Shown: piece by piece, positions 48,854-63,194 of the stretch
How the letters are laid out: every line of letters starts with the position of its first letter
Numbering within the stretch: position 1 is the first letter of the stretch
NCBI GenBank assembly: GCA_013398175.1
Contig: VZRZ01008555.1
Span: 1,241,591-1,305,590, forward strand
Length of the DNA: 64,000 nucleotides
Source: Climacteris rufus
Lineage: Eukaryota > Chordata > Aves > Passeriformes > Climacteridae
Direction of reading: 5' to 3'
Program-made: the position numbers and the translations under genes
Notes under the pieces: model-generated
What the model was told of the DNA's origin: nothing
Databases searched by the model: none
Seen by the model: the letters and a program-made list of their open reading frames with translations, nothing else

Positions 48854-51800
48854 TATGCTGTTATATACTTTTTTTAATAAACTCATTTGGTTAATGTAAG
48901 AGACTCAGAGGTTTCAGTCTGCATTTGTGAAAATACTCTTTCAAATTCCATATTGAAAGCCAGCATGGATGGTAGGTACTGTAATTACATGCCTTTCCTT
49001 TTGAGAAGAGTCTCCTGAGTACCAGGGACTGCATATGCCTCTTAATGGAAGAGGAAATTCAGGAATGGTCAACAGCTGGATAATCTTGTCCTTTGAGTAG
49101 AAGAGGGAACCAGAAAAAGCTGTTGGAGAAAGACTGATACAGCATGAACATGTGATCAAAGACAGCCTGCTTGTGGTTATGTCTGGGATATCTAAGTGAA
49201 GAAAAATCATAAAGTACTAGAAAGAGGATTTTTTTTTGTTGGTTTGATTAGTTCTTTGGGTTTTTTGTTTGTTTTTTTTCTTTTGTTTTGCTTCAAGACA
49301 ACTTCTACATCCTTTTTGCACTTTTTCATGATCCTAACCTTGACCTATTAAAATGACCACAAAGGAATATTTTTTAAAAGTGAAATTGGTTTTATTAAAA
49401 AATTAAACAAATAACAGATTTTTTTTTTTCAATTCCATATTAGATTACTGTTTTGTCTGCATATCTTTTAAAGCTACTTGGAAATTTCACTTTTGGCATG
49501 CCATCTGTTTTAAGTGTTGTATCTTGTGGAAAGCTGCCCATGTTGTCTCTCATTTCATGTCTAATCACAGTTATAAGGGACTAGGTTTTACTCTACTAAT
49601 CACTCAAAAAAAATCAGAATATTTTTCCCTCTGCTAGTGAAACAGATATACAGTTGAAGTTCATATAGTAAATCTTTATCTTTTCTCCTTAAAACTAGTT
49701 TTCAAAAAATTAATCCACATGGCATAGTGAAAGAATTTAATTATGGAAAAGTCTGGGGTAGTTTTCTGTTTTAGGGTTAGATTTCTGGCTAGTGTAAGTC
49801 AAGACAGTTTTATTTGAGTTTCAAGCCTAATAATAACAGACTGTTCATATATCACTAGTGCGGTTTTCTCTTCTGACTCTCTAACTAAAAAGCATTTATG
49901 TGGTCAGAAGAAGGGACATGCAAACACACATGGAGTAAATGGCATAAATGCCACATAACAGACTGTCACCAGTTCTAAACAAACCTTCAAGGGTATTGTT
50001 TTTGGGAATGAAGAAAGAGTGCATAATTTTTGATGTTATACTAGCCATTTCATATTTCAGTGTGAGTATGGCAAGAATTGAAATTGTTGTTCTTCCAAAA
50101 AGGATGGTTTTCTGATACCATAGAGTTATGCAATGCATCCTCTATGACGTGTCTGTCAGTTATACCATTGTATACATACCTGATTTATAAAACCTGTTAT
50201 GCCAAATAATGCTTTTTGTATTTTTATCCAACAAATATATTTTTCTTTACTATCTTTTCTTGTAATCTGCAGCACTTCTGTTAGTTTAGGTTATTTGCTA
50301 ACACCATTAGTCTCCCTTTCTTTGGGATAATGGATTTGTCACTTTCAAGTTTAAGAGGTTTAAGTCTCTTCTGTAATGTGTCAATTTACCAAATGGAAAA
50401 GATGTAATGCACCAAGAGTTACATTACAAATGTTCTTAAGTATGAATGGAGTTAGCTTGAGTTCCTACAAAGTGAAGGACAGCTTCTACAGCTATCGGTC
50501 CTCAAGGAGGGACTTCCTTTGATGCAAGGCAGCTTTCTCACTGTGGGCTGAGATGTCCAAAAGCCACAGTAAGGGTCAAATAGAGATTGGAAGGATGAAA
50601 AGAGGAAATTGTAAGTCCTTGTGATTAAAATGTTTATTGACTTGGAAATTCAGTTAAAATACAAAATATTGCAAATTAATTTTGATAATTTATAGCTAAA
50701 CAATTGAGTTCCTCAGGAAAGGTTAATGAAAAGTGACAATAAATGTTTCGTTAGCAGAGCTAATTGCTTTTAGATGCCTACATAACTTATTTCCTTGAGG
50801 AGGGAGAGAGCTTTTTAGTCTGCCACTAGTAGTTGCAGTCAGTTTTTTGTTCTCTCTTTCTGAAAGAACAAAGAAAGTGCTGGATTCTCCTGTTCTTTGA
50901 CTAATGGTTGCATGGAAGGAGGGAGAAGTTTATAGGAGGTTCAAAAGGAGATAGTACCTCCGTTAATTGAAAGTTACTGATGTAAAATAACCTCATCTGT
51001 GTAAATAAAATGAATTGGTACTTCCTGGAAGGAATAAATGTAATGGAATCAATGTTTTTGTACAAACATGAATACAGGCAGATGAGCACATACACATGTG
51101 TGTATCACAGTAAAGAGAGATAGCTATAATTCTTTCTGTATTTATTGGAATTTCTTTGTGATGATGAGAAATATGAGAATATTCAAAGTAGCCTCATCAA
51201 TAATAATTTTACTTCACCGACACTTCAATGCAATGTATAGCCTTTTCTTAAATAATCCCACATTATGCTTTATCCCCTTCACAGGATGTCGTCATTTCAG
51301 AATTTTTATTTCCTTTTATCCCTTCCTCTTCATCAGGGAAAGTCACAGGCTTCTGACCTTCTTCAAAGACTCCAGTAGATTTTATAAGTCCTCAATTGAA
51401 CATACAAATGTTTCTTATTATGGAACCAACCCAAAATTTTAAAAAAAAGATCTGTGGGTTTCCACTTCAGTGCTGGAAACCTTGGTACAAATTCATCAGT
51501 GAGTTTGTGTTAGCCTTCTGTATATCATAAATCAAGGCAGAAAGCTTCAGTATTTGAGTGTGAAATATTGGTAATGGCATGTACAAACTAAAGGTAGGGC
51601 TCAGCCTAATTTAAAAAATATAAATGACTGAAACAGAATTAGGATTTTGTTGATCATTTTTGTTTGGAATTAAGCACAGGTCTTTCTCCTTTTCTTAAGT
51701 ACCTCTAACCCTCAGAGTGTCTTAGGCAGATATGGTGGATACTCACAGAGAGCAAATGGAGCATGTGGGACTGAAATATTGCCTATTGTCTCATTATCAT

Positions 51801-54800
51801 AACCTCAGATTTAACACAGCATCCTGTGGCTGTTGCCTCCTCAAAATATGAGATGTAAAACATGAGCAACCTGTCTGTTTTTAGTAACACAATATCCTGC
51901 TAGCTGCATGTTTTCCTTTTACAAAATTAAATTATTTTGTATTAAATGGGAAGTGTTTTGACACTAGTATATTTGAGGCAGTGTGCATAAAAAGGGGAAA
52001 TTACAAACATTTATATTATCTTTTAAAATAATAGCACTTCAAAGAGCTGAATTAAAAGTATATGCATGCTATTAAGACAGAACTGATAACAGAAGGTCAT
52101 AAATTGTCATTGTATACTAAATGTCATAGTCAGTCCAAATAACCTCAAATTCAAATGTGGTGACCAGTTCTAAATCTCCAGATGTGAGATTAATCTAGAA
52201 AAAGGACTTAGGTGTGGAAATAATTGCAAGATGCACAATGGAAGAATGTTTTCTTCAATTCAATTACATATATTTTTGTTGTCTAATTAATTTACCTATA
52301 GTTCATTGAGCATGACTACATCAAATTTTCCAACTAAATGCTTTTTTAAAAATAGAATTTTAAATAAAATTTTGTTTTGTTTTTTAATTTAGCTGAGTTA
52401 CATTTGTGTTGTGAGCTTTGGAACATGGCAGGATAATTATTGGAAAGTTCTTATGTTGCTAGTCTTTGAGAATGACCCCGTTGTGGTTGGCATTGTTGAT
52501 ATTCATGGGAAAAACTGTTTCGGACATGACCAGGTCCACATTCTGTCTCCAGGGGTGGCTATGAAAAGATCATGTACACACACTCGATAGAGTTCTCCAG
52601 ATCTATTACTGGCTGTAGGAAGGACTGCTGCCTTTTGATCAGCCTTACTCCTTGGGGTCTCATTTGGTGGCACTTTGTTTTCTAGTAGTCTGTGACAGGT
52701 CAAACCCAACCCACCCACAATCAGTCACATTGAAATCCTCTTTTATAGCCTACTTAAAACTGTTTGTTATCCAGGTGGAAGAACCCTAACTTACCCAACA
52801 TTGTCTTGTATAGAAGCCATTGCCTGTGCTTGATCATCAAACTCAGCTGGTCACACAGAGACATAGCTAACAGTCATAGACGATACTAAGACATAGAAAT
52901 ACAGATGAGAGATGCAAGGTGAAAAAAGGCTTCAAGATCAAAACCAAAAAGTAATACTTCTTGATGCCAAGAAACCCATGTTAATACGCAGCTATTTGAA
53001 GGCAGGGAATTAGAAAGACACAAACTATGACAAGGGAGCAGAAAAGGTGTAAGAGAGGTCAGATGACCAGGTCACAGATTAGGCACAAAGGGAGACTGAT
53101 GTTAAAAGACAATAAAAAAAAGAGCTGGAGGAAACAGGCAATCAGAAGAGGTCTTTCAAGAAAGCCTGTTTTGAATATTCAAATGTTCCTGATTTGACCA
53201 CACCTGTGGTTACTCCTGTCCTTTGGGACCATTGCTTATTCATTACCGTAACTCTTTTCTTAAGATGACTTTTCTTAAGACCACAGTGATATGCACTATG
53301 GTATATTAAACCATAAAGTAAAGAACACTGTACACTCTAAATTCAATGAGATTTTCAAATAGAAAAGCAAAAATTTTATGTTAGCACCTCTAAATACCTA
53401 AATTCAGTCAGACTCCACAATCCTTTGCTTTTCTTCTTGTGTTTATTTAGACATAAGTCTGGGGTTATTTTTCATTCTGCGGAAGTTGGCTGGTTAATGC
53501 AACTCTGGTCAAGATGTAAATACTTTTTTAGAAGAAATCTTGCAGCTTTTCTTCAAGACATTCATATTCTAGTCTATCCTGGTTCCTAAAATCTCATTTA
53601 ATTCCCTATGAGGCCAGCTTGCTACATTTATGGTCACGGTACAAGAGAACTGATACTGTAGGAGTTGCCCATATTTCTAGTTAATGGAAATGTTTTCCAA
53701 AACGAGATAATCTGGGTAGCACAAGAAGATTGTGATAAGTATTAAAGAAGTCATACTTTGGACCTGACAGTTTCAAAAGTCTGTGGAGTGTAGAGCACAA
53801 CAAATGCTGCCACTATCTTAAAGCTCAATTGAGGGTCTAGAAATGTGTCACTATGAAGATTTCGAAAATTTTTGTTTCAATATCCCAGAAACAAACAGTA
53901 TTCAGATTGCTCAGTACTGAACTGTCACACAGTAGAGAGGTGAGAAAAATGTGAATTCATTTAGAAAATATTTATTTGGGGTGTGTAATAGGGAGTGTAA
54001 AACAGTAAGAGCCCAGTTGCCTTGCTGTCACCTACCTCCAGGGTACAATCAAACACTGCCAGTGAATCAATAGCCTGGGAAGATCTTGTTTTTTATATAG
54101 CTGGAGTTTAACATGAGACTGTAAGTGCCCTAGGTGGCAGGGTCATTTGTTCATTAGTGACTTTTCACAATAAACAATTGCGGTCCTATCACATGAAAAC
54201 AGTAACTTACAAGGGATGACAAAGAAAAGCAAAGAAAGCTTCAAATCCAGAACTCTTAAGAAGACCTCCTAGAAAGTCCTATAAATCCTAAGAAACCCCA
54301 GTCAGGAGTATGGCAACAGGAGCAAATAAAAGCCTATTATGTTATTAGTTGCAGCCTAGCTCATTTACTTTATAAAGAACTTCCTTAAATTGCTTTTAAT
54401 TTAAAACAGTCTGGTATCAATGCTCACATCACCCTATGTGCTTCAGGCAGAGATTTAACTTTTACATTGTTGCTTTGTTGTCCTTTTTTTCCTCTTAATG
54501 CAAAGCTTGTAGATGATCTGAAGGATGGATTCCAACGAGTACTGTGTTGCTAATTTATGAAATCTGTGCCTTCTAGAGATTATTTTGTTGAAATTAGTGT
54601 AAGCACTGGTGATGCAAGATAAGAAGAAAGAGCATTACACTGCTTATGCGTTTCTTCTGAAGTTTGGAAATCCTATTTAGAGATAGGACTTTAACATGAT
54701 TTAAGCCTTCCAGCAGTGTTCCTGGAAGCATAAATAAGTAAAGCTTGAAGTTGTGAGAATGGGTGTATCTCAGCTTCCCATTTCTCTTGGGGAGTGTGGA

Positions 54801-55390
54801 ACACAAAATTGGAACTCAGATTTGTCTGAATTTAAAGCTCTGGTGCTTGGCATTTGCTGACTGTGCACCAACAGCATGACCACACTTTAAAAGGATGTAC
54901 TAAGAGAGAGGGAAGAAGAATCTTTAAAGTGTGTTAGTATGGGCTTGAGTTTATCTCTTTAATAACCATTAGGTAACCAATAAGTAATTATCCTGAGTTT
55001 TCCTGTTAAATATTTGTCTTATTTTTGTTACTTTTTCAGTAAAACAGTCAAGCATCAGTTAAGCATTTTCTAAATCCTTTTGTGTTCATCTAATGTCAAT
55101 TATGAATTCTGAATAGCTTGCTCTGCCTGGTACCAACCCCTGGAAATTTATGGGCCAATTACATTATAGAAGTAATAAGCAAATGGTAAGTAGTACTAAA
55201 AGGCTCCATACCAATGCCTTTTGTTACTAACACTGCAGTATAAGAAGCTTGATCTGTTCTTCTTTGATAATTTTGTTACTTGGGAAGAGTAGGCAGGAAA
55301 GCTGTTTTACCCTTCATCCCACAGGTACCTTTTAGAAAAAATCCCTTTAAGAACTGTGAGAAAAACCTGACTATTGAATCTCTTAATCTC

Positions 55391-55429
<39 letters not shown>

Positions 55430-56409
55430 TATTTTCTTATTTTTATTATGTGTCCCTACTGGCTTCAGTAAAGTTTCAGCGTAAGTTAAATTTCAGGTTT
55501 AGCCTGTGGCACAACGCACATAATCACAGTACAAGTGTGACCTATGTTCCGTTATGTCTGTCCTTAGATTGTTCTTTATAACGGTTTGTCTTACCCAAGC
55601 AAGTGACTGATGTTTTAGCCGCTATTTACATTGGACACACTTCAGGAACATTTTAAACATGTGTTTCTTTTTAAGAATGTGAATAAAGAAGGCCTAGATT
55701 TCCTCCTCAATCCAAGAAATTTTCATTAACATCTTTGGTTTTTTTCTGCTGATATTTGAAATGGTCTATTCCTTAAAAATTTCAACTTGAAGAAGTGTAA
55801 AAGCATGTACAGTGATGATATTTCTGACCAGTCTAACCTTTCAGAGCACTTCAGCAAGATTTTACTGGTTCCAATAACAATGGAATTTCTGAAACAGGAA
55901 AAACTTTCATTTATCCCAGAAAGTAGAACAATCCTTAGGTTAATGTATTTATCTTGAAGCATTGTCACTTTAGTCGGTATTATTGGTTGTCTTGAGTAAA
56001 TAGCACTTCCTTTTGTAACTATTTATGTACTTTGAAAAGTCCTCAGTCTGATACTGAGATTTTAGCGGTATAGCAAATGTACCTTGCTGAATTCTATTTG
56101 TGACATTTAAGAGAAAAGTAATAAAATGTTAGACTGGTTTTATAAAATTCTGAATACAGGGATATAAGAAGTGATGCTCTGGTTCAGAGCAGGACATTTA
56201 GCCAGTGTTCTGTCTTGAAGAACATGCATGTCCTTCAGTAAGGGTAGCAGTTACAGGATGTGGGGCAAGCATCCATATTTCATTCCTAATGGCTTCTTGG
56301 CCTCCATAAATTTTCAACTCAGGAAACTTCTGAGCTTGACGATGTTTATTTTTTTACTAACTTTTCATATTTTAATAGAATTGGAGAATTAAAAATTTCA
56401 CCTCTGTTT
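48854..56409. other. Long unique AT-rich stretch
   Basis: No exon or known repeat recognised. T-rich patches lie near 49230-49290 and 49420-49430. A T34 run at 55395-55428 is followed on the plus strand by TTTATT at 55442-55447. Open frames are short; the 114-codon plus frame at 51098-51442 has no domain I know. Confidence 0.5.
55395..55447 (-). repeat. T34 tract with adjacent reversed AATAAA
   Basis: A pure run of 34 T (55395-55428) is separated by 13 nt from TTTATT (55442-55447). On the minus strand this is AATAAA followed by A34, the arrangement of a reverse-transcribed polyadenylated RNA. No upstream coding frame on that strand is recognised and no TSD was found, so a simple homopolymer expansion is equally possible. 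Confidence 0.5.
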
Positions 56410-57792
56410 TGGATTTAAGTGGCCAAATTTTAGTAGTAGAGGGACTTCATGGATGGCTTCTGTGAGAGATCAGGAGCTGTCCCCATGTCAGACAAAGCCA
56501 GTTACAGATGGCTCCCAAACAGAACTCCTGCTGCCCAAAGCTGACCCCACCAGTGATGCTGGTGGTGCCTCTGTTATTAGCATACAACATATCTATAACA
56601 TATGTGATGTTATTACTATTTAACATTTTAGAAAGGGTAAAAATTGCTGTGCAGAAGTTGTGAGAGAGAGAAGCATAATGGTTTTGTCTGGGATGAAGTT
56701 CATTTCCTTCACAGTAGCTTGTATAAGGCTGGGTTTTGGATTTGTGTTGAAAACAGTGTTGATAATTGAGGGCTTTTTTTTTACAGCTGAGCAGTGCTTA
56801 CACAGCATCAAGGCCTTTTCTTCTGCTCACCCCATGCCACCAGAGGGGGAACACAGCCGGGACAGCTGACCCCAGCTGAACCAAGGAATATCCCACACCA
56901 CATGGTGTCATGCTCAGAAGGTAAACTTGGGGGAAGGAGAAGGAAGAAGGGAATGTTTGGAGTGATGACATTTGTGTTCCCAAGTCACTGTTATGTGTGA
57001 CAGAACCCTGCTTTCCTGGGGATGGCTAAAGACCTGCCTGTCTATGGGAAGTGGTGAATAGAGATTCTTTTTTACCCTTCTTGCATGTACAGTTTATGTT
57101 TTACCTATTAAACTGTCTTTATCTCAACCCACAAGTTTTTTTTTACCTTTAATTCTTCCAATTCTCTCCCTCATCCCACCAGGAAGAAGTGAGAAAGTGT
57201 CTGTGTGGGGATGTGCTCCTGGTTGGGGTTAAACCATTACAGTAAGAAAAGTAGGAGCAAAACAGCGCTTTAGACATCCAGGTAAGTGAAGAAGGATGGG
57301 GAAGAGATGCTCTAGGCACCAGAGATTGCACACAGATCATGAATAAGACCAGTTTGTTCCCCTGCAGCCCGTGCAGAATCATGTCAGAACAGACATCACC
57401 TCTGCAATTTGTGGAGGACCCCCACTGGAGCAGATGGATATGCCCTGAAGAATGGCAGCCTGTGTAAAGCATCCATGTCAGACCAACACCACTCTGGATC
57501 AGGAAAAATGTGCGAGGAAGGAATAGCGGAGACAATGAACTGCTGTGCTGTGAACTGACTGTAACTCCCATTACTTGTGCCCCCGTGCTGCTTGGGAAGG
57601 GAGGAGATAGAGAGTGAAGGTGGGCCTGGGAACAGTGGGAGGTGGGGGGTCAGAGAAAGTGTCTTTAGTTTTGATTTGTATCTTACTAATCTGTACTATT
57701 TTTCAATGGGTGATCAATTAAATTGAACTTCTCTGAGTTAAATCTGTTTTGTTGGTGAGCACCTGGTGGCCAGCCAAAGTTGAGCAACCACA
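56410..57792 (+). mobile_element. Solo LTR, ERVL type, family B copy 2, split by family A LTR
   Basis: The 5' piece (56410-56678) has TTTTAGTAGTAGAGGG, GGATGGCTTCTGTGAGAG and GGTGGTGCCTCTG. The 3' piece (57242-57792) has GAAGAGATGCTCTAGGCACC, CCCCTGCAGCCCGTG, GGTGATCAATTAAATTGAAC, GAGCACCTGGTGGCCAGCC and an end AGCAACCACA. A 563-bp family A LTR lies between them. The copy is shortened in the repeated GCTGGAGCAG middle and carries many substitutions. It is older than the LTR inside it. Confidence 0.8.
56679..57241 (+). mobile_element. Solo LTR, ERVL type, family A copy 2, nested
   Basis: It begins TGGTTTTGTCTGGGATGAAG (56679) and ends GGGGTTAAACCATTACA (57241). It shares with copy 1 the CCCCATGCCACCAG, GGGACAGCTGACCCC and TATCTCAACCCAC blocks. 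A poly(A)-type ATTAAA is at 57107-57112, and the TATA position is changed to GGTAAAC. The flanks read GCATAA before and GTAAGA after, at best a decayed 5-bp duplication. It sits inside family B copy 2, so it inserted later. Confidence 0.85.
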
Positions 57793-60700
57793 ACCTCCCT
57801 CCTCTTAGCCTAGTGTAAAAAGCTTACATCTGTCATTATTTTATTGTGGGTTGTTATCAATGTTTTCTGACCTTTTCCTCTTTTTTTTTACTGCACGTTA
57901 ACTGATTCACATTTTTCCTGAAGTGTCTTAACATGGCTTTTGACTACAACTGAGTTTTCCCCAAGCTGGTGAACATGTGGGGTTTTCACACTCATATTAC
58001 TGATGCATCCAAGGATTAGACTTGCTGTATTCAGCACATCCTTACTTTTTGTTTCTAGGTTAACAATAAACCTTCAGGTTCTTTTTTCCCTATACAGTGG
58101 ATATGTACTAGCCTAAGGTGTTGATGTTAAAACATGATCTGAACCCTGAGAAATCTATGTAGGTTGAATATCAGTTTTACTACCAATCTTGCTGTCTGAA
58201 CTGGACAAGTGTTCTTGTTCGACTGACCTTTCTGCCTCAGTTCCCTTCCTATGTCTCTCAATTTATTATGTTCATTTAGACTGCAAACTTTGCAGATTGG
58301 GACTGAATGTGTATATGCAATGTCTGGTACAGGGCTGTGATTTAAGTTGGGTTCAGTACGACCAATGTCATATTGGATTTCTTGGCATTCAGTGTAGAGG
58401 CTGGTGTTTCTGCTGTTGATGACTGAGAATTGTATATAAAGGGACATACAACTATGGAATATTACTCTTCCACTATGCAAAAGCACAGAACTATTTTGGA
58501 TTGTATTTAGGGTGTGTATTTCTAGAATAATACTTTTTCTAATAAAAGGTAGCAATAGATTTTTTTTAGCTTAGTTTAGACAGGGAGTAAATGAGAGATG
58601 ATAGAGGCAATTTAGCGTGGACAGAATACTTCACATCTTCAAAGCGCTATGCCAGCTATAACTAATTAAACCTCACAGTAGGCAAAATATGTTTTCTTGG
58701 AAGCAAACCAGGAGTAAATAGATCTGAATTAGATCAGAAGGAAAACAAATCACAGGTCAGATAATTCTAACAAATACCTCATTTATTTTTCTTCTATTTG
58801 GCTGTTTGATAAAAACATTTCTTCTATAATGGAGGGAAAAAATATTTGTGTCTTTTTAACACTTTCTGAATCTAAATTTTTGATTGAAAAGTCAGATTTT
58901 TCTTACAGTGTAAAATAAACCCTGCAAGAACTCTCTCACATACATTAAGATGCTAAAAATCAGAAAGGTAATAGTGGTTGTCTTAACACAGGTTTAAAGA
59001 TGATTATGCAAATGGACTGGTTTGGCAGCTAAGTCCATATCATGTTAGCTTGGTTAGTGCAAACTAGGAAAAAAAGTTCACATCGACTTTGTAAGAACTT
59101 AAGCTGCAGCAAAATTAAAGATCTCACTTTCATTAGGAAAACATGTAACTTTATCCATAGATGAGGAAAAAGTCATTTCAGATTTAGATTTTACAAGAGC
59201 AAGAAAAGGACCAGAGGAAATTGCATATTTAACAGTTAGCTTAAGTTTGAACATTTTGATGATAATTTAAGCTACTGTTTTCATCAGTTATCTCAATGTC
59301 AAGCAACAACTTGTGCTGCATAGTATCAGGTTTTCAAATTTGTTTATTTTCATTTCCTCATGTGACTGTTCAGGGAAGTATAGGATCTTGGACAGTTTTT
59401 GCTAGAGTGACCATAGCCTCTGAAGTAAAAGTTAGTCAAGGTCTAACTAACCAGAAAGGCTTCAGCACTGAAAATTTAATTTCAACTTTTAAAAGTGTAT
59501 TAGAGGTACTTCTCTTAAGCTTAATTTCTTAATTTCTTGCCTAGAAAAATGTTATGCTCTAGCCTACGAAGTTTTATGTTTGTACAGCTTTCAGTAGTTT
59601 CACTATTCTTTTATTTTAGGGTACGAAGCAATCATGCACCAAACTGCCTTACCAAAGAGGCCAAGATAGAGAAATGTGAAGAAAGAATGTTTTGTCAGTG
59701 TGTATTGTTGTAGTTATTAATCTTATGAGAATGAACATAATATGAGTATTCAGAACAACAAGATGAAATCTTTGAAAATATTGATGTAATTGAGAGCTTT
59801 AAATATGATGCAGTCACCATAAAATTCTACTCACCTGCTTCCTTGTTAAAATTCATTTAAGATGGTCATTTATGGTAAATTCTGAATTATCCTGTTATAT
59901 GAGAGATTATACTTTTAAACAGAAACTTTTATTTGAATTTAAGTGCATCCAGTGTAACAGATCAACTTACTGTGATTTATTCACAGGCTTGAGACACTTC
60001 CTCACTTGAGAGAATTAATTTATGGCGCACTTAAGCTGAGTTGATCTGACCAGGATTGTGCACTGACCCTTTCCTCTTATTTCATGAGTACTGCTGTTAT
60101 CTTTTCTAATTCTTGAGAGTTTTTCTTTGTGAAAATGAATACAACACACACTGGCCAGCTGAAGAAAGAGGTGTATTCTCCCCTAACTGAGCATGAACAT
60201 GAGTAAAATCCAGTGCCACTGTGTTTAAGGTTTTTCCCAGTTTTGAGTGTACTTCAAGCATCCAGATGCTTGCTAATAGACTGAAAATACATACAGTGGC
60301 TCTTGTAACACTTAGAGGTGTTTTTTTTTAATTCTAGAAACAAACTGAGTAGCACTCTTTTAAGTGTAACTAATATTCCTATTATTTATTAATAGTTGTA
60401 AAGATTTAAAAATAGAAGGAAATTGAACTACTTTTTACTATTCCGATTATTCTGTAAAGTACAACCTGGCATAGATTTTATTATTTCACACTTTGAGGTT
60501 CCATTAGGAGAAATGGATGTATACCAGTCTCTTAAGGGATTCCCTTCAACACTACCTCTTCAAAGGCAGCTTTTAGCTCCAAACCCTTTATTTTCAACCC
60601 CAAATTATTTTTTTAATGACAAATAATTTTTTACTAATGTTGTCTAACAGTTAGCATTTTTGCAGCATTTCAAATGTCAGAGCTGTATTAGAAAACCAGA

Positions 60701-63034
60701 GTAGCTCTCCCATTGTGAAATATAGACAGTGGCAATAGAGAATGCAAGATTCTTCTAAATATGCAATTAAAAAAAAAAATTGGTACTCTTTTAGAAGATC
60801 GTCTTTAAAGGAGCTTGCCCAGAACATTCTACTGGTGTGTTTTGTTTCTGTTGCATGAAGTACAATGACAATATCTCAGAAATCTATTTGACAGAAATAT
60901 TAAAATATATACTGAACAGTCTATATAAGAAATGAGATAGCAGATAGTATGGACAGAAAAGCAAAGATATAACTCAATCAGCATAACAGGTCATGGAAAA
61001 GAGTAGATGGAGGGAAGATTTTTTCAAAATACAGTAATGTGATATTGTAGATATTTCTCAATCACAAGGAGCAGAAACAGAAAAGTACTTGTTCAGACAC
61101 TGAAAAAAATCATAGTGTGGAGACTAATATTTCTGATTGTCAGCAACAAGGCTCAAAATTTTGACACTGGACAGAAATATAATGTGATGGGATATTTAGA
61201 AAAAGGTTTTGCTTTATTTATGGTATATTAAAAATTAATATAGAATGTTCACTTCTAAAACAGATTTCTTGTGATGAGGAAATTTCAGATGTTTTTCGTG
61301 GTACATTTTTCTTTCTGTGGAAAGTTCAACGGTGAACCACACTCTGTGGTATCTTTGAGGAATGTTTATGTGATGGGTTAAGAAAAAGAATGCCAAAACA
61401 CAATTCCAAGAAATGAAATTCTAAAATTTCCTAATTTTTCCAGCTGTTGGCAAATTAAATAAATAAATGAAAGGGATGTTGCATGCCTTAGAGAAGAAAA
61501 ATCATACAGAGCTCTTTACTCCTGAAATGTATCATGACATTATTTCCACTATCCTCACACTGATTTTTGTTTAAAAATTCAGTAATTTTATATTTTTAAG
61601 TGCCTTGGGAATAAATTCTTCCTGATGTAATTTGCCTCTGATTTGAAGTAAGCTTTTTTATGACTTGATAGTTTGCATTTAGCTTTTTTATTATATCCGA
61701 GGAAGAGGTGAAAATGATGCCTGAAAGATTTTTTCTCTTTCTTAGGGTTTAATTTTTGGAATTTTCTGTTGTGTTTAGATGGTTCTCAATCCATTAAGCC
61801 AATTTAGCTTCATCCTTTAGCACTGATACCTCAATTAACTGGTTTGAATTCAAAACGCTTGGAACAAAACAGAAGCAGGGCAAGCTGCTAAACCACTAAC
61901 TTGAGTACACTAATTTGCCTACCCTGAAATGCAAAGATCAGGTCATTACTATCATTTTGCATTGCTGTGTCTTGGCTGGAGCACAAGAAGAACTGTGTTA
62001 GTGTAGCACAGTTTGACTGTTCATACCTGCTAGCAGCCAAACTATTTTGATGCCGGTTTAGGAACCTTCAGATTAATACTACATCTTATTGCATTGCAGG
62101 GCTAGTCAGTTCCAGTGAATTTATGCATATTTATAGACAGCTGTTCATCTTCACTGAAGAAATATTTTTGCAGTGCAATTTATAATGAAATCAAATTTAT
62201 AAATAGCATTAAGTTAATCAGACCAGTATACATGTTGAAGCCATTTCTTTCAATAGCATAAGTGAGGATGAAGAAAACAATTAAAACCTCAACTATCTAG
62301 AGATATGCTTGTTGACTTGACCAGCTTCAATAGCTTCTTCTTCTGCCTTGGGTCCCTCTTGAGGTCCCAGTCCAGTTCAAGTGTGTCAAATTAATGTAGT
62401 CTTATTTTGATTTGGATACTTGCTCTACAAGAAAAAGCAAGCAAACAAACAAAAAAAAAAACCACCACAAAAAAAAACCCCAAACCCTAGAAAATTATTA
62501 TCTAAACCCCCAACAGGCTATTTGCATTTTGTTCTGTTCAAGTAGTTTGCTCTACATATTACTGAAGAGCAATCTGTACCATATCATAAAACATTACAAA
62601 TCACTTTTCCACTGAGAACAACTAATAAGACTTCCATCATTTTTATTACTAAATCTTTATTGGAAAAAATAAATTCTGTGCACTCAAGCGTAATTTTACC
62701 TTATGTCTTAATATTGTTGTTAACAAAATATAATTGTCCTTCCATCGCTTTTGTTGAGTGTGTGGGGAGAGCTTCTGCCTACCATCTCCTGAAATTCGAA
62801 AAAGTTTTGTTATAATTTGTAAGTTACGCAGGCAATGGGGTATTCACCTTTCACAGTTTCAATTGTTTTCTACTGGAGGTTACTGAAAAGAAAACATGCT
62901 TGTCCATAAAGTGAAGAAAACCATGCACTTTTGTCTTCTTTCACAAAAAAGATCTGGCAACGTGAGTTCAATTTCAGTTGCAAGGAGCAAAATACCTACC
63001 ATAGTAGCAAATTCCTTTTAACGGATACAGGCTG
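57793..63034. other. Unique AT-rich sequence
   Basis: No gene or recognised repeat. A 142-codon minus frame at 58127-58555 has no domain and overlaps a plus frame. An A-rich low-complexity patch lies at 62420-62490. Confidence 0.5.
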
Positions 63035-63194
63035 AAGAAATGGGTCACCAGGAACCCCATGAAGTTCAGAGAGAAGCATAAAGTTCTATACCTGGGGAAG
63101 AACAATTTTATACAGTAGTATATGCTGGGGTCAGCTGGACCCAGCTGGAAAGCAGCATAGCCTAAAAGGAGCTGGGGATCCTGATGGACAACAG

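Noticed and set aside
58127..58555. 142-codon minus frame
   Set aside because: No domain, overlapped by an opposite-strand frame, no support for transcription.
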